From contig NZ_FCNY02000029.1 in NCBI RefSeq assembly GCF_001544575.2, positions 1 through 64,000 of the forward strand: a stretch of 64,000 nucleotides of DNA, written 5' to 3'. Both the position numbers and the translations under genes were made by a program. Shown here piece by piece: positions 35,838-47,886 of the stretch. The notes beneath the pieces are model-generated. The model had not been told where the DNA came from, did no database searches, and was given only the letters and a program-made list of their open reading frames with translations. Positions within the stretch are counted from its first letter, which is position 1. Every line of letters starts with the position of its first letter. The DNA comes from Caballeronia cordobensis (GTDB taxonomy: Bacteria; Pseudomonadota; Gammaproteobacteria; Burkholderiales; Burkholderiaceae).

Positions 35838-37907
35838 TCAGCTTTCGTCGCGCTGCAACGCGCGCAATTCGTCGACGGGAATGTGGCAGTGAATGGCGTG
35901 GCCGTCGCCGGCATCGCGGCAGGGCGGCGTTTCGGTTTCGCAAATCGCGCCGAGCTTGCGCGGGCAGCGCGTATGGAAGACGCAGCCGGTGGGCGGATTC
36001 GCCGCGCTTGGCAATTCGCCCGACAGGCGGATGCGCTTGGCGACCGTTCCATCGATCGATGGCGCCGATGACAGCAACGCTTCGGTGTACGGATGTTGCG
36101 GGCCGCCAAACACGGCGGCGGCACGCCCGATCTCCATGATGCGCCCGAGATACAGCACCGCGATGCGATCGGACAGATAGCGCACCACATGCAGATCGTG
36201 CGAAATGAACACGTAGCTCACGCGCCGTTCGCGCTGCAAATCGGCGAGCAGATTGAGGATGGCGGCCTGCACGGAGACATCGAGCGCGGAGGTGGGCTCG
36301 TCGCAGACGACGACGCGCGGATCGCCCGCGAACGCGCGCGCGATCGCCACGCGCTGCTTGAGCCCGCCCGATAGCTGCCGCGTGCGCGAGCTCAGATAGC
36401 GCTCGGGCAGGCGCACGGCCTGAGTCAGCGTATGCAGACGCGCTTCCTTCGCCTCGCCCCGCAGCGCCCCGAGCTTCGACAGCGAACGCGCGATGAGTTG
36501 GCGCACCGAATGCGCACGGTTCAGCGCGGAATCCGGATTCTGAAACACGATCTGCAGCGACTTCACCTGCTCGCCGCTGCGCTGGGTCACGCGCTCGGGC
36601 AGCGCCGCGCCGTCGAGTTCGAGCGACGCGCCCTTGTCCGGCGAGACGAGGCCGAGCAGCAGCTTCGCGAGCGTGGTCTTGCCGCTGCCCGATTCGCCGA
36701 CGAGCCCGAGCGTCTCGCCTTGCACGAGATCGAGCGAGACATCGTGGACGGCGCGCACGTCTTCATCGCCGACGCGGAAGGTCTTCGAGAGATTGCGCGC
36801 CGACAGCGCGAGCGGCGGATCGTCGCCGTTCGCGAGCGGCACGGGCGTTTCATCGGCCGAACGTGGCAGCGTGTGCGCGCGTTCGTGATAGTGGCACCGC
36901 GCCATCTGATCGCCGTGCGCCGATGCGATGCGATAGGGCGGCGGCGCGTCCTTCAGACAGCGCTCGTCGGCGAGCTTGCAGCGCGGCGCGAAGATGCAGC
37001 CCTGCGCGATCGATCCGGGCAGCGGCAGCGAGCCCGGAATCGTGTCGAGCCGCCCGGTTTCCTTCGCGCGACCTTCGCGCGGCAGGCAGCGCAGGAGGCC
37101 GACCGTGTACGGATGGCGCGGCTTGGCGAAGACATCGGCGGCCGCGCCTTCCTCGACGAGCTTGCCCGCATACAGCACGCCGACGCGGTCGCACATGCGC
37201 CCGATCACCGCGAGGTTGTGGCTGATGAAGAGCACGGCCGTGCCGATCTCGTCCCGCAATTGCGCGATGAGGTCGAGCACTTCGGCTTCGACGGTGGCGT
37301 CGAGGCCGGTGGTCGGTTCGTCGAGAATCAGCAGTTCGGGATTGCATGCGAGCGCCATCGCGATCACGACGCGCTGCTGCATCCCGCCCGAGAGCTGATG
37401 CGGATAGCTTTCCATCACGCGTTCCGGCGAGGCGATGCGCACGCGCCGCAGCATCTCGGCGGTGCGGGCCAGCGCTTCGTCGGCGGATGCGCCCGTGACT
37501 TCGAACGCTTCGGACACCTGCCGCGCGATCGTCAGCGACGGATTCAGCGCGCGCCCCGGGTCCTGATAGACCATCGACACGGCATTGGCGCGCATGCCGC
37601 GCAGCGCGTCGGCGTCGAGCGAAGCCACGTCGCGGCCGGCGATCGAAATGCGGCCCGCCTTCACGCGGCCATTGCGCGGCAGATAGCGCAGCACCGCGAG
37701 CGCGGCCGTCGACTTGCCGCAGCCCGATTCGCCGACGAGCCCATACGTCTCGCCGCGCTTCACGCGCAAGGTGACGTCCTGCAGCACTTCGCGCTCGCGT
37801 CCGCGCGAACGGTACGCGACCGTCAGGCCGACGACCGTCAGCGCGTCGGCCTGCTCGCCTTTCGCGGCGCCGAAGGTTGGAAATGCCGATGGCGGCGGTC
37901 CGTTCAT
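35838..37907 (-). CDS. Dipeptide/oligopeptide-type ABC transporter, double ATPase
   Basis: 689 residues with two ABC ATPase domains in one chain (OppD-OppF or GsiA-like). First domain: GESGCGKST, LSGGMQQRVVIAMA, LLILDEPTTGLD. Second: GESGSGKTTLAK, LSGGLKQRVAIARA, VVVCDEPTSALD. Each ends with the Cys-rich oligopeptide-type tail, GCIFAPRCKLADERC and GCVFHTRCPRKLGAICE. Start at 37907 overlaps the permease stop as ATGA. Substrate not determined; small peptides or related compounds likely. Confidence 0.92.
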   Translation of the reverse strand: MNGPPPSAFPTFGAAKGEQADALTVVGLTVAYRSRGREREVLQDVTLRVKRGETYGLVGESGCGKSTAALAVLRYLPRNGRVKAGRISIAGRDVASLDADALRGMRANAVSMVYQDPGRALNPSLTIARQVSEAFEVTGASADEALARTAEMLRRVRIASPERVMESYPHQLSGGMQQRVVIAMALACNPELLILDEPTTGLDATVEAEVLDLIAQLRDEIGTAVLFISHNLAVIGRMCDRVGVLYAGKLVEEGAAADVFAKPRHPYTVGLLRCLPREGRAKETGRLDTIPGSLPLPGSIAQGCIFAPRCKLADERCLKDAPPPYRIASAHGDQMARCHYHERAHTLPRSADETPVPLANGDDPPLALSARNLSKTFRVGDEDVRAVHDVSLDLVQGETLGLVGESGSGKTTLAKLLLGLVSPDKGASLELDGAALPERVTQRSGEQVKSLQIVFQNPDSALNRAHSVRQLIARSLSKLGALRGEAKEARLHTLTQAVRLPERYLSSRTRQLSGGLKQRVAIARAFAGDPRVVVCDEPTSALDVSVQAAILNLLADLQRERRVSYVFISHDLHVVRYLSDRIAVLYLGRIMEIGRAAAVFGGPQHPYTEALLSSAPSIDGTVAKRIRLSGELPSAANPPTGCVFHTRCPRKLGAICETETPPCRDAGDGHAIHCHIPVDELRALQRDES

Positions 37908-38761
37908 CGGTCGAGCACTCCCTGCACGGCGTCCGCGACGAGATTCACCGCGACGACCAGCGAGGCGATCGCGGCGGCGTCGAACACGACGGTCCACCAC
38001 GCGCCGCCCGCCATGAGCGTATAGCTTTCGGAGAGCGCGAGACCCCAGTCGGCGGACGGCGGCTGGATGCCGAAGCCGAGAAAGGAGAGCGTCGCGACGG
38101 CGAAGATCGCGTAGCCGAGCCGCACCGTCGCCTCGACGATGATCGGCGGCAGCACGTTCGGCAGGATCTCCGCGAACATGATGTAGATCGCGTGCTCGCC
38201 GCGTAGCTGCGCGGCGAGCACGTAGTCGAGATGACGCTCGCTCAGCACGGCGGCGCGCACGGTGCGCGCGGTGATCGGCGCGAAGGTGAGGCCGATGACG
38301 AGAATCACCGTCGTGTTGCTCGCGCCGACCGCCGCCAGCGCGAGCAGCGCGACGATCACGAGCGGCAGCGCGAGCAGCGCGTCGATCACGCGGCCGATGA
38401 CGGCATCGACCCAGCCGTCGAAATAGCCGACGACGAGCCCGATCGCCGTGCCCGCCGCCGTGCCGAGCAGCGTCGCCAGAGGCGCGATGGTGAGAATGTC
38501 GCGCGAGCCGACGATCACGCGCGCGAACACGTCGCGGCCGAGCTGATCCGTGCCGAACCAGTGATCGGCGGACGGGGCGTTCAGCGAGTTGAGCGGATCG
38601 GAGGCGTAGGGATCGTGCGGCACGAGCCAGTGTCCGAACAGTGCGCACACGACCCAGAACAGCAGCATCAGCACGCCGATATCGAAAGTGGCCGAGCGCA
38701 TCAGCGCGCCGAGCGCTTCGAAGCGGCGCGGTTTCGTCGGCAGGGCGGCCGCGGTGCTCAT
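37904..38761 (-). CDS. Peptide-type ABC transporter permease (DppC/OppC type)
   Basis: 285 residues, six helices. The N-terminal loop has HDPYASDPLNSL and HWFGTDQLGRDVFARVI, classic for the DppC/OppC permeases. The ATG at 38761 overlaps the other permease stop as ATGA. Confidence 0.92.
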   Translation of the reverse strand: MSTAAALPTKPRRFEALGALMRSATFDIGVLMLLFWVVCALFGHWLVPHDPYASDPLNSLNAPSADHWFGTDQLGRDVFARVIVGSRDILTIAPLATLLGTAAGTAIGLVVGYFDGWVDAVIGRVIDALLALPLVIVALLALAAVGASNTTVILVIGLTFAPITARTVRAAVLSERHLDYVLAAQLRGEHAIYIMFAEILPNVLPPIIVEATVRLGYAIFAVATLSFLGFGIQPPSADWGLALSESYTLMAGGAWWTVVFDAAAIASLVVAVNLVADAVQGVLDR

Positions 38762-39765
38762 GTCGCGTCCCCCGTGCGCAGGCGCGGATTGAGCACGACG
38801 TAGAGCGCGTCGGCAATCAGATTGGCAGCCGTATAGATCACGCCGACTGTCAGCACGCCGGCTTCGAGCATCGGAAAGTCCTTCGATTTCGCGGCGTTGT
38901 AGATGAGCGAGCCGATGCCCTGATAGTGAAACAGCGTCTCCACGACGACGAGTCCGCCGATCATGTAGCCGAGCTGCGTCGCGGCGACGGTCACGGTCGG
39001 CAGCAACGCGTTGCGCAGCACGTGCCGCCCGATCACGACACGCTGCGGCAGGCCCTTGAGGATCGCGGTGCGGGTGTAATCGGCGTCGAGCGCTTCGACC
39101 GTGCCCGCGCGCGCCATCCGTGCGATATAGCCGAAGAACACGAAGACGAGCGGCAGAACCGGCAGGATCAGATGCTTCAGTTGCGTGAAGACGCCGGCCT
39201 CGGCGGGCGCGGTCGCTTCGATCGGCAGCCATTGCAGCCACACGCCGAAGATCAGGATCAGCACGATCGACGAGACGAACTCCGGCACGACCGTCGCCGT
39301 CAGTCCGCCGATGCTGATGACGCGGTCGATCCAGCGTCCCGAATGCAGCGCCGCGTACACGCCGCCCGCGATGCCGAGCGGCACCACGACGACGAACGCG
39401 AGCGCGCCGAGCTTGGCCGAATTCCACAGCGCATCGCCGATGAACGGCGCCACGGCTGAGCGAAACGCGTAGGACTCGCCCATGTCGCCGCGCAGGAAGT
39501 GGCCGATCCAGCCGGTGTATTGCGTGAGAAGCGGCCGGTCGACGCCCAGTTGATGATTCAGCGCCGCGACCGCGCGCGCATCGGCGAGCGGGCCGAGAAT
39601 CGCGCGGCCGACATCGCCGGGCAGGAGCTGGCCGCCCGCGAAGACGATCATCGACAGCAGCCACAGCGTGACGAGCGCAAGCAGGAGCCGCACCCCGACG
39701 AAGCGCGCGACGCGTTTCATTTTGGCGAAATCGGCTACGCGCGCCGTCGGTGTGATCGTGCTCAT
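38758..39765 (-). CDS. Peptide-type ABC transporter permease (DppB/OppB type)
   Basis: 335 residues with a short N-terminal extension. Contains the family's LRGDMGESYAFRS segment and GLVVVETLFHYQGIGSLIYNA. The ATG at 39765 directly follows the stop of the binding protein; ATG at 39720 is an alternative since this extension of 15 residues is not usual. Confidence 0.9.
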   Translation of the reverse strand: MSTITPTARVADFAKMKRVARFVGVRLLLALVTLWLLSMIVFAGGQLLPGDVGRAILGPLADARAVAALNHQLGVDRPLLTQYTGWIGHFLRGDMGESYAFRSAVAPFIGDALWNSAKLGALAFVVVVPLGIAGGVYAALHSGRWIDRVISIGGLTATVVPEFVSSIVLILIFGVWLQWLPIEATAPAEAGVFTQLKHLILPVLPLVFVFFGYIARMARAGTVEALDADYTRTAILKGLPQRVVIGRHVLRNALLPTVTVAATQLGYMIGGLVVVETLFHYQGIGSLIYNAAKSKDFPMLEAGVLTVGVIYTAANLIADALYVVLNPRLRTGDAT

Positions 39766-41427
39766 TTATGCGGCTACCGTCGCGCGGTCGAACCACATCT
39801 GCGAGATCGCGTTGAAGCGCACGCCGGACACGTTCGCGCGCGTGACGATCAACTGGTCGTAGAAGTAGGGGATGACGACCGGCGTTTCGTCGAGCAGCAG
39901 CTTTTGGATCTGGCCGGAGAGCTTTTTCTGCGACGCCACATCCAGCGCGGCGACGAACTGCGCGACGAGCTTGTCGTACTCCGGATTCTTGAAGTGCGCC
40001 GCGTTCCAGGTGCCGCCGCTCGTGAGCGGTGCGTTGAGGAAGACGTTCGGCACGCCGCGATGCCCGTAATCGGTGATGCCGAGCGGCGAATCCAGCCAGT
40101 CCGACTTGCCGAACGTGCCGGAGCCGTAATACAGGTCCTGGCTCTCGACCTTCAACTGGATGCGAATGCCGATCGCCTTCGCCGCGTTCTGCACGACGAC
40201 CGCGAGATCGGGAATCTCCATGTACTTCTCGGTCGTCAGCGTGACGTCGAAGCCGTTCGCGACGCCCGCTTCGCTCATCAGCTTCTTGGCCTGTGCGATG
40301 TCGATCTTGCGTTGCGGCACGGCGAGATCGCTCGACGGAAACACCGGCGCGAACGGGCTGTCGTTGCCGACCTGCGCGCGCCCGCGGAACAGCCCCTTTA
40401 CGATGACTTCGCGATCGATCGCGAGCGCGAGCGCCTGACGCACGCGCCTGTCCTTGAAGGGCGCCATGTCGCAGCGCATGTGCATCTGCCGGTGCGAGCT
40501 CGATTTCGTGCCGAGCACCTTGAACTGCGGATTGCTCAGCATCGCGAGGCCGCCCTGCACGGTGAAGTCGCCCATCACGTCGGCCTGGCGGCCTTGCATC
40601 GCGAGCAACTGCGCCTGCTGATCGGCGTAGAAGGAAAACTGGACGCGGTCGGGCAGCGACTTTTCGCCCCAGTAATCCGGATTGCGCACGAACGAAGCGC
40701 CGACCTTCGGCGTGTATTTCTCCAGCTTGAGCGCCCCCGTGCCCATGAACGACTTCTCGTACGGGCCGCTGAAGTTCGCCGGGAGAATCACCGCGTTATA
40801 CGTATTCGAGGAAACGTAATACGGGAAATTGCCGTTGGGCGCGTCGAGATGGAACTCGACGGTGTGATCGTCGACGGCCTTCGCGGAATCCTTCGACAGC
40901 ACGCCCTTGAGCACGGAGAGCGCAGCCGAGCCCGCGCCCGGATCGGACAGGCGGTTGAACGTCGCGACGACGTCCTTCGCCGTCATCGGCTGACCGTCGT
41001 GGAATTTCACGTTCGGGCGCAGCTTGAAGGTCCATACGTCGCCCTTGTCGTTCGACTTCCACGACAGCGCGAGCGCGGGCCGCAAGGTGAGATGTTCGCT
41101 GTCGTCGTCGATGAGGAACTCGCCCGTCTGGTTGATGAGCGCGAGACCGGCCGCGTCCGTCACGGTGAGCGGATCGACGGCACCCGCGGGCGTCAGATGC
41201 GCGACGCGGATCGTGCCGCCCGGCTTGCCCGCACCCTGCGCGCGCGCCATCGGCATGCCGAAGAGGCCGCCCGCGGAGAGCGCAAAGCCGAGCACGCTCG
41301 CGTGGCGCAACAGTTCGCGGCGCGTGAGTCGCCCGGCCATGAATTCGTCGATCGCGTGATTGCCCAGTTCGCCGGCTTGCGGGCGGGCGAGATCGAGGAG
41401 ATGCGCGTCGGTCGAATGTTTCTTCAT
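39766..41427 (-). CDS. Peptide-type ABC transporter substrate-binding protein
   Basis: 553 residues, family 5 extracellular solute-binding protein. The N-terminus has a twin-arginine signal (RLTRRELLRHASVLGFALS), so it is likely exported folded by Tat. The body holds FKLRPNVKFHDGQPMTAKDVV and VRQALALAIDREVIVKGL, typical of this family. It is the first gene of a four-gene transporter operon. Substrate unclear. Confidence 0.92.
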   Translation of the reverse strand: MKKHSTDAHLLDLARPQAGELGNHAIDEFMAGRLTRRELLRHASVLGFALSAGGLFGMPMARAQGAGKPGGTIRVAHLTPAGAVDPLTVTDAAGLALINQTGEFLIDDDSEHLTLRPALALSWKSNDKGDVWTFKLRPNVKFHDGQPMTAKDVVATFNRLSDPGAGSAALSVLKGVLSKDSAKAVDDHTVEFHLDAPNGNFPYYVSSNTYNAVILPANFSGPYEKSFMGTGALKLEKYTPKVGASFVRNPDYWGEKSLPDRVQFSFYADQQAQLLAMQGRQADVMGDFTVQGGLAMLSNPQFKVLGTKSSSHRQMHMRCDMAPFKDRRVRQALALAIDREVIVKGLFRGRAQVGNDSPFAPVFPSSDLAVPQRKIDIAQAKKLMSEAGVANGFDVTLTTEKYMEIPDLAVVVQNAAKAIGIRIQLKVESQDLYYGSGTFGKSDWLDSPLGITDYGHRGVPNVFLNAPLTSGGTWNAAHFKNPEYDKLVAQFVAALDVASQKKLSGQIQKLLLDETPVVIPYFYDQLIVTRANVSGVRFNAISQMWFDRATVAA

Positions 41428-41556
41428 CGTGTGTTTGTCCGTTGTAGTTGTGATGGCGCGCCGTCGTCACGCGAACGGCTCGACCGCGCCCGGAACGCGG
41501 CGCATCAGGCGCATATAGCAAGGAACGCGCCGCATGCCGGCCGCGCTCCGAGCGCT

Positions 41557-42039
41557 TCAGTGGTCGTGTGGATGCTTGTGAATCGGATCGACCCAATAGA
41601 CTTCCTCGGGCTTCTCCACTGCATCGATGTTCAGATTCACGACGACCGCCTCGTTGTCGCTGCGCACGAGCACGCATTCGAGCGGCTCGTCGGTGCGCGC
41701 GTTGATTTCCTGGTGCGGCACGTAAGGCGGCACGAAGATGAAATCGCCCGGACCGGCCTCGGCCGTGAATTCGAGGTGCTCGCCCCAGCGCATGCGCGCC
41801 TGGCCGCGCACGACATAGATCACGCTCTCGAGCGCGCCGTGATGGTGCGCGCCCGTCTTCGCGTTCGGATGGATCGTGACCGTGCCGGCCCAGATCTTCT
41901 GGGCGCCAACGCGCGCCGCGTTGATCGCAGCGGCGCGGTTCATGCCGGGCGTCTGCGGTGTGTTGGTGTCGAGCTGATCGCCCTTGATGACCTTGACGCC
42001 GTGTTCGCGCCAATCGATGTGCTGATGTGCGTCGCTCAT
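41557..42039 (-). CDS. Cupin-domain protein
   Basis: 160 residues with one cupin barrel. The first motif is TGAHHHGALESVIYVVRG and the second PGDFIFVPPYVPHQEIN, giving three His plus Glu as a metal site. The C-terminus is KHPHDH. The 129 bp to the transporter binding protein hold no other gene. The reaction is unknown; it may belong to sugar or aromatic metabolism. Confidence 0.85.
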   Translation of the reverse strand: MSDAHQHIDWREHGVKVIKGDQLDTNTPQTPGMNRAAAINAARVGAQKIWAGTVTIHPNAKTGAHHHGALESVIYVVRGQARMRWGEHLEFTAEAGPGDFIFVPPYVPHQEINARTDEPLECVLVRSDNEAVVVNLNIDAVEKPEEVYWVDPIHKHPHDH

Positions 42040-42126
42040 GTCGTTTCGTCTGCGGATATGAAAAGTCCGTTGCCGCCACCAACGGAGCGCACAACGGACT
42101 TCCGATACTACACGTTTAGGCCGCGA

Positions 42127-44232
<2,106 letters not shown>

Positions 44233-44379
44233 GTGAACCTCCTGTTGAAGATGTCAGCACGGCGTCGCGTGAGAGCCGTGAATGCGACGCGCTGAATCTT
44301 TTTAGCATAGCGCGTCGGCAGGCTCTTTGCAGGAATCCTGCCAGCTTGCGGGAAGGCGCGCGGCGGCTGGCGGCAGGCG

Positions 44380-44409
44380 AAAAAAAACCGGCGAGGGCGC
44401 GCCGGCTTT
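44380..44409 (-). terminator. Intrinsic terminator after the DUF192 gene
   Basis: On the minus strand, GCCGGCG-CGCCCT-CGCCGGT followed by eight Ts. Confidence 0.8.
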
Positions 44410-44436
44410 CGTCATCACGGAGTCATGCAGCGACGT

Positions 44437-44925
44437 TCACTGCAAACGCGGCAGACCTTTGATCTGCGTGCCGGGCTTGATGCCCTTCGCCGCGAACCAG
44501 CCTTTGGGCATTTCGAGCGCATAGGTGCCGTTGTTGCGCGGGCAGTGATTGTTCTCCGTCTCGGCCTGCATCTCGTCGATGTCGGTGATGGTGCCGTCCG
44601 CGCGAATGAACGCGATCGACAGCGGAATCAGCGTGTTCTTCATCCAGAAGCAATGCACCGCGTTTTCGCCGAACACGAAGAGCATGCCTTCGTTGGCGCC
44701 GAGCTTCGTGCGATACATGAGACCTTGCTCGCGATCGGCATCGTTCGCGGCGACGGCGGCGTCGATCACATACATGCCGGCGGTGAGCTTCGCGCGCGGG
44801 AAATCGGACGGCTGCTTCGCACCGGGCGGCAAGGCTTGCGCTTGCGCGAGCGGAAGGGCGGCGAACGGCAGCGCGAACGCGATGACGGCTGCGCGCGCGG
44901 CGCGCAAGATGTGCTGCAGATTCAC
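44437..44925 (-). CDS. DUF192-family exported protein
   Basis: 162 residues. The start is a GTG at 44925 with AAAGGAG seven bases before; the longer ATG frame to 45027 has no such site. A signal peptide precedes an AQAL mature start. The DUF192 core includes VIDAAVAANDADREQGLMYR, ENAVHCFWMKNTLIPLSIAF and ALEMPKGWFAAKGI. Family function is unknown. A terminator follows it. Confidence 0.88.
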   Translation of the reverse strand: MNLQHILRAARAAVIAFALPFAALPLAQAQALPPGAKQPSDFPRAKLTAGMYVIDAAVAANDADREQGLMYRTKLGANEGMLFVFGENAVHCFWMKNTLIPLSIAFIRADGTITDIDEMQAETENNHCPRNNGTYALEMPKGWFAAKGIKPGTQIKGLPRLQ

Positions 44926-45002
44926 GACGATGCTCCTTTGACGATCGATGCGCCGGAAAGCGGCGGCTACGCGGATGTTACTCGATGCCCCCCATACAGA
45001 AC

Positions 45003-45035
45003 AAAAGGGCAGATGCCTTGCGGCCATCTGCCCTT
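45003..45035 (-). terminator. Intrinsic terminator of the Lys/His-rich gene
   Basis: Inverted arms AAGGGCAGATG and CATCTGCCCTT with a 9-base loop, followed on the minus strand by TTTTG. Confidence 0.75.
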
Positions 45036-45099
45036 CAACGCCGTACAGACGGCGGTAATGCTCGTTCTTGACTTCGCTTTACCGCCTCTTACAACGAAC

Positions 45100-45306
45100 T
45101 TACTGAGCTGCCGAAGCGGCTTCCGGAGCAGCTGCTGCCTTCTTGTGCGACGACTTGTGCGACTTGTGCGATGCCTTCTTGTGAGCCGACTTGTGAGCCG
45201 ACGAAGCAGCAGCTGCCGGAGCAGCAGCGGCCGGTGCCGAAGCTTCTTGTGCGAAAGCAGCCGTTGCGAACAGGCCAGCGACGAGAGCAGCGATCAGTTT
45301 GTTCAT
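45100..45306 (-). CDS. Small exported Ala/Lys/His-rich protein
   Basis: 68 residues. A signal peptide (cleaved near AFAQE) is followed by an Ala-rich part and then a tract of Ser-His-Lys repeats such as SAHKSAHKKASHKSHK, ending in Ala-rich residues. It resembles acid-shock protein Asr in style. GAGG stands before the ATG, and a terminator is downstream. The basic tract would bind anions or metals in the periplasm. No homolog is claimed. Confidence 0.72.
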   Translation of the reverse strand: MNKLIAALVAGLFATAAFAQEASAPAAAAPAAAASSAHKSAHKKASHKSHKSSHKKAAAAPEAASAAQ

Positions 45307-45685
45307 CTGTGATTCCTCAGCTTGAGTTAATTAACCAAAGACCCGGTCATTGAGTCATGTCGGTAAACGAGCCACCTACCTTTCGGTTGACAGTCGCATC
45401 GATAAAATCAATGTCGATACTTCTGTGAACGCTTGAACCTTTCAAACAGCCTGGAGCACACAGGTTGTTGTAATCGGTTGTTCGCTCATGCCGGATAGCT
45501 TTACGCGGCATCTGAGGCCCTTAACGCATCGTGAGAAGAGTCGGTTGACGCGAATTACAGAGATTTGCGCAGCAGAGCAAAAAATTTTTTCGAAGCCCGA
45601 AATGCATTAGCCGATCTCGATGACGAACGCATTAAGCACGATCCGAGAAAAGACGCAATGCAGCTTTATCAAAAATAGTTGAATG
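45307..45685. other. Gap between mini-protein and RluE genes
   Basis: 379 bp. It will hold the promoter of the Lys/His-rich gene. I see no RNA gene, clear palindrome or open frame here; it is slightly AT-richer than average, with a short A/T tract near 45581-45590. Confidence 0.5.
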
Positions 45686-46264
45686 CTATTCACCAACGCG
45701 TTGCCACGGCGCGCGCGGCGCAACCTCGACGGTTTCGCCCGGCGCGAGCCCCAGCGCGAAGATATCGAGCGCGCCGATCGCGACGCGCACGAGCCGCAAC
45801 GTCGGGTAACCGACGGCTGCGGTCATGCGTCGCACTTGCCGGTTCTTGCCTTCGGTGATCGCAAGCTCGATCCACGTCGTGGGAATGGCGGCGCGGTAGC
45901 GGATCGGCGGATTGCGCGGCCAGAGCACCTCGCTGTCCTCGGCCGCGACGAACGCGGTGCGGCAGGGGCGCGTCACGTAGTCGCCGAGATCGACGCCTTT
46001 GGCCAGCCGCGCGAGAGCGGCCGCGTCGGGCGCGCCTTCGACTTGCGCCCAGTAACGCTTCACGAGCTTGTGCCGCGGCTCCGCGATCCGGGCCTGCAGC
46101 GCGCCGTCGTCGGTGAGCAGGAGCAGGCCCTCGCTGTCGGCGTCGAGCCTGCCGGCCGGATACACATTCGGCGTCTTCACCCAGTCGCCGAGCGACGCGC
46201 GCGTTTCATGCTCGGAAAACTGGCAGATCGTGCCGAAGGGCTTGTTGAGGGCGATGAGTGACAT
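45686..46264 (-). CDS. rluE: Ribosomal pseudouridine synthase RluE
   Basis: 192 residues, RsuA/RluE family, modifying 23S rRNA. It begins MSLIALNKPFGTICQFS, has the catalytic-Asp motif YPAGRLDADSEGLLLLT and TEGKNRQVRRMTAAVG. ATG at 46264 is preferred because upstream residues are not typical. RluE-like size (no S4 domain) decides between relatives. Confidence 0.9.
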   Translation of the reverse strand: MSLIALNKPFGTICQFSEHETRASLGDWVKTPNVYPAGRLDADSEGLLLLTDDGALQARIAEPRHKLVKRYWAQVEGAPDAAALARLAKGVDLGDYVTRPCRTAFVAAEDSEVLWPRNPPIRYRAAIPTTWIELAITEGKNRQVRRMTAAVGYPTLRLVRVAIGALDIFALGLAPGETVEVAPRAPWQRVGE

Positions 46265-46460
46265 GCTTGCGGCGCGCGGCGTGAACGGATCCGGCATCTT
46301 AAAGCATGCCGATGGCCGCCTCGGGCGCGCCGGCGCGGGCCAGCATGGTTAGAATGACGTTGCAGGGTTCACGCGTGCGCATCGCCGCCGCGCGCCGTAT
46401 CGCGTGGCGCTTTTCCAACCAGTTTGCTTCCATTCAAGCCCGGCCTTATTGGAGTCGATC

Positions 46461-47717
46461 ATGCCGTATCAGCACATCAAGATTCCGGCGGACGGTGACA
46501 AGATCACCGTCAACGCGGATTTCTCGCTCAATGTCTCGGATCAGCCGATCATCCCGTACATCGAGGGCGACGGCACGGGCGTCGACATCACGCCGGTGAT
46601 GATCAAGGTCGTCGATGCGGCGGTGGAAAAGGCCTACGGCGGCAAGCGCAAGATCCAGTGGATGGAAATCTTCGCCGGCGAAAAGGCAACGCGCGTCTAC
46701 GGCCCGGACGTCTGGCTGCCGGACGAAACCCTCGACGCGGTGAAGGATTACGTCGTGTCGATCAAAGGCCCGCTCACGACGCCGGTCGGCGGCGGCATCC
46801 GCTCGCTCAACGTTGCGCTTCGTCAGCAACTCGATCTGTACGTGTGTCTGCGCCCGGTGCGTTATTTCAAGGGCGTGCCGTCGCCGGTGCGCGAGCCGGA
46901 GAAGATCGACATGGTGATCTTCCGCGAGAACTCGGAAGACATCTATGCGGGTGTCGAATGGCCGGCGGAGTCGCCCGAAGCGAAGAAAGTCATCAAGTTC
47001 CTGCGCGAGGAAATGGGCGTGAAGAAGATCCGCTTTCCGGATTCGTCGGGGCTCGGCATCAAGCCGGTGTCGCGCGAAGGCACGGAGCGGCTCGTGCGCA
47101 AGGCGATCCAGTACGCCATCGACAATGACCGCCGCTCGGTCACGCTGGTGCACAAGGGCAACATCATGAAGTTCACCGAAGGCGCGTTCCGCGACTACGG
47201 CTACGCGCTGGCGCAAAAGGAGTTCAACGCGGAACTGATCGACGGCGGCCCGTGGATGAAGGTCAAGAATCCGAAGTCGGGCAACGACATCGTCGTGAAG
47301 GACGTGATCGCCGACGCCTTCCTGCAGCAGATCCTGCTACGCCCGGCCGAATACGACGTCATCGCCACGCTCAACCTGAACGGCGACTACATCTCGGACG
47401 CGCTCGCGGCGCAGGTCGGCGGCATCGGCATCGCGCCGGGGGCGAACCTGTCGGATTCCGTCGCGATGTTCGAAGCCACGCACGGCACCGCGCCGAAATA
47501 CGCAGGCAAGGATTACGTGAATCCCGGCTCGGAGATTCTCTCGGCTGAAATGATGCTGCGCCATCTGGGCTGGTTCGAGGCGGCGGACCGCATCATTGCG
47601 TCGATGGAGCAGTCGATTCTTTCGAAGCGCGTCACCTACGACTTCGCACGCCTGATGGAAGGCGCAACGCAGGTCTCGTGCTCGGGATTCGGCGCGGTGA
47701 TGATCGAGAATATGTGA
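46461..47717 (+). CDS. icd: Isocitrate dehydrogenase, NADP-type
   Basis: 418 residues, TCA-cycle oxidation of isocitrate to 2-oxoglutarate. Motifs YIEGDGTGVDITP, GGGIRSLNVALRQQLDLYVC (substrate Ser and Arg) and NLNGDYISDALAAQVGG. The ATG at 46461 follows TTGGAG; a longer frame from 46404 is not supported. A strong terminator lies 29 bp after the stop. Confidence 0.96.
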   Translation: MPYQHIKIPADGDKITVNADFSLNVSDQPIIPYIEGDGTGVDITPVMIKVVDAAVEKAYGGKRKIQWMEIFAGEKATRVYGPDVWLPDETLDAVKDYVVSIKGPLTTPVGGGIRSLNVALRQQLDLYVCLRPVRYFKGVPSPVREPEKIDMVIFRENSEDIYAGVEWPAESPEAKKVIKFLREEMGVKKIRFPDSSGLGIKPVSREGTERLVRKAIQYAIDNDRRSVTLVHKGNIMKFTEGAFRDYGYALAQKEFNAELIDGGPWMKVKNPKSGNDIVVKDVIADAFLQQILLRPAEYDVIATLNLNGDYISDALAAQVGGIGIAPGANLSDSVAMFEATHGTAPKYAGKDYVNPGSEILSAEMMLRHLGWFEAADRIIASMEQSILSKRVTYDFARLMEGATQVSCSGFGAVMIENM

Positions 47718-47745
47718 GGACTCACCTCGATTCGCGGTCTTAAAC

Positions 47746-47782
47746 AAAGACCCTGGAAGGCCTACGCTTTCCAGGGTCTTTT
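47746..47782 (+). terminator. Intrinsic terminator of icd
   Basis: AAAGACCCTGGAA and its complement TTCCAGGGTCTTT with a T-run. Confidence 0.88.
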
Positions 47783-47832
47783 GCCGTGGGCGAATGTCTC
47801 GTCGATGTGCCTGATGCGCCTGGCGCAGGATG

Positions 47833-47860
47833 AAAAAAACCCGGCGCCAGGGCCGGGTTT
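47833..47860 (-). terminator. Intrinsic terminator of the cold-shock gene
   Basis: On the minus strand, AACCCGGC arms are followed by a run of seven Ts. Confidence 0.85.
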
Positions 47861-47886
47861 CACGAGGCAAAGTATCGATCGAACGG

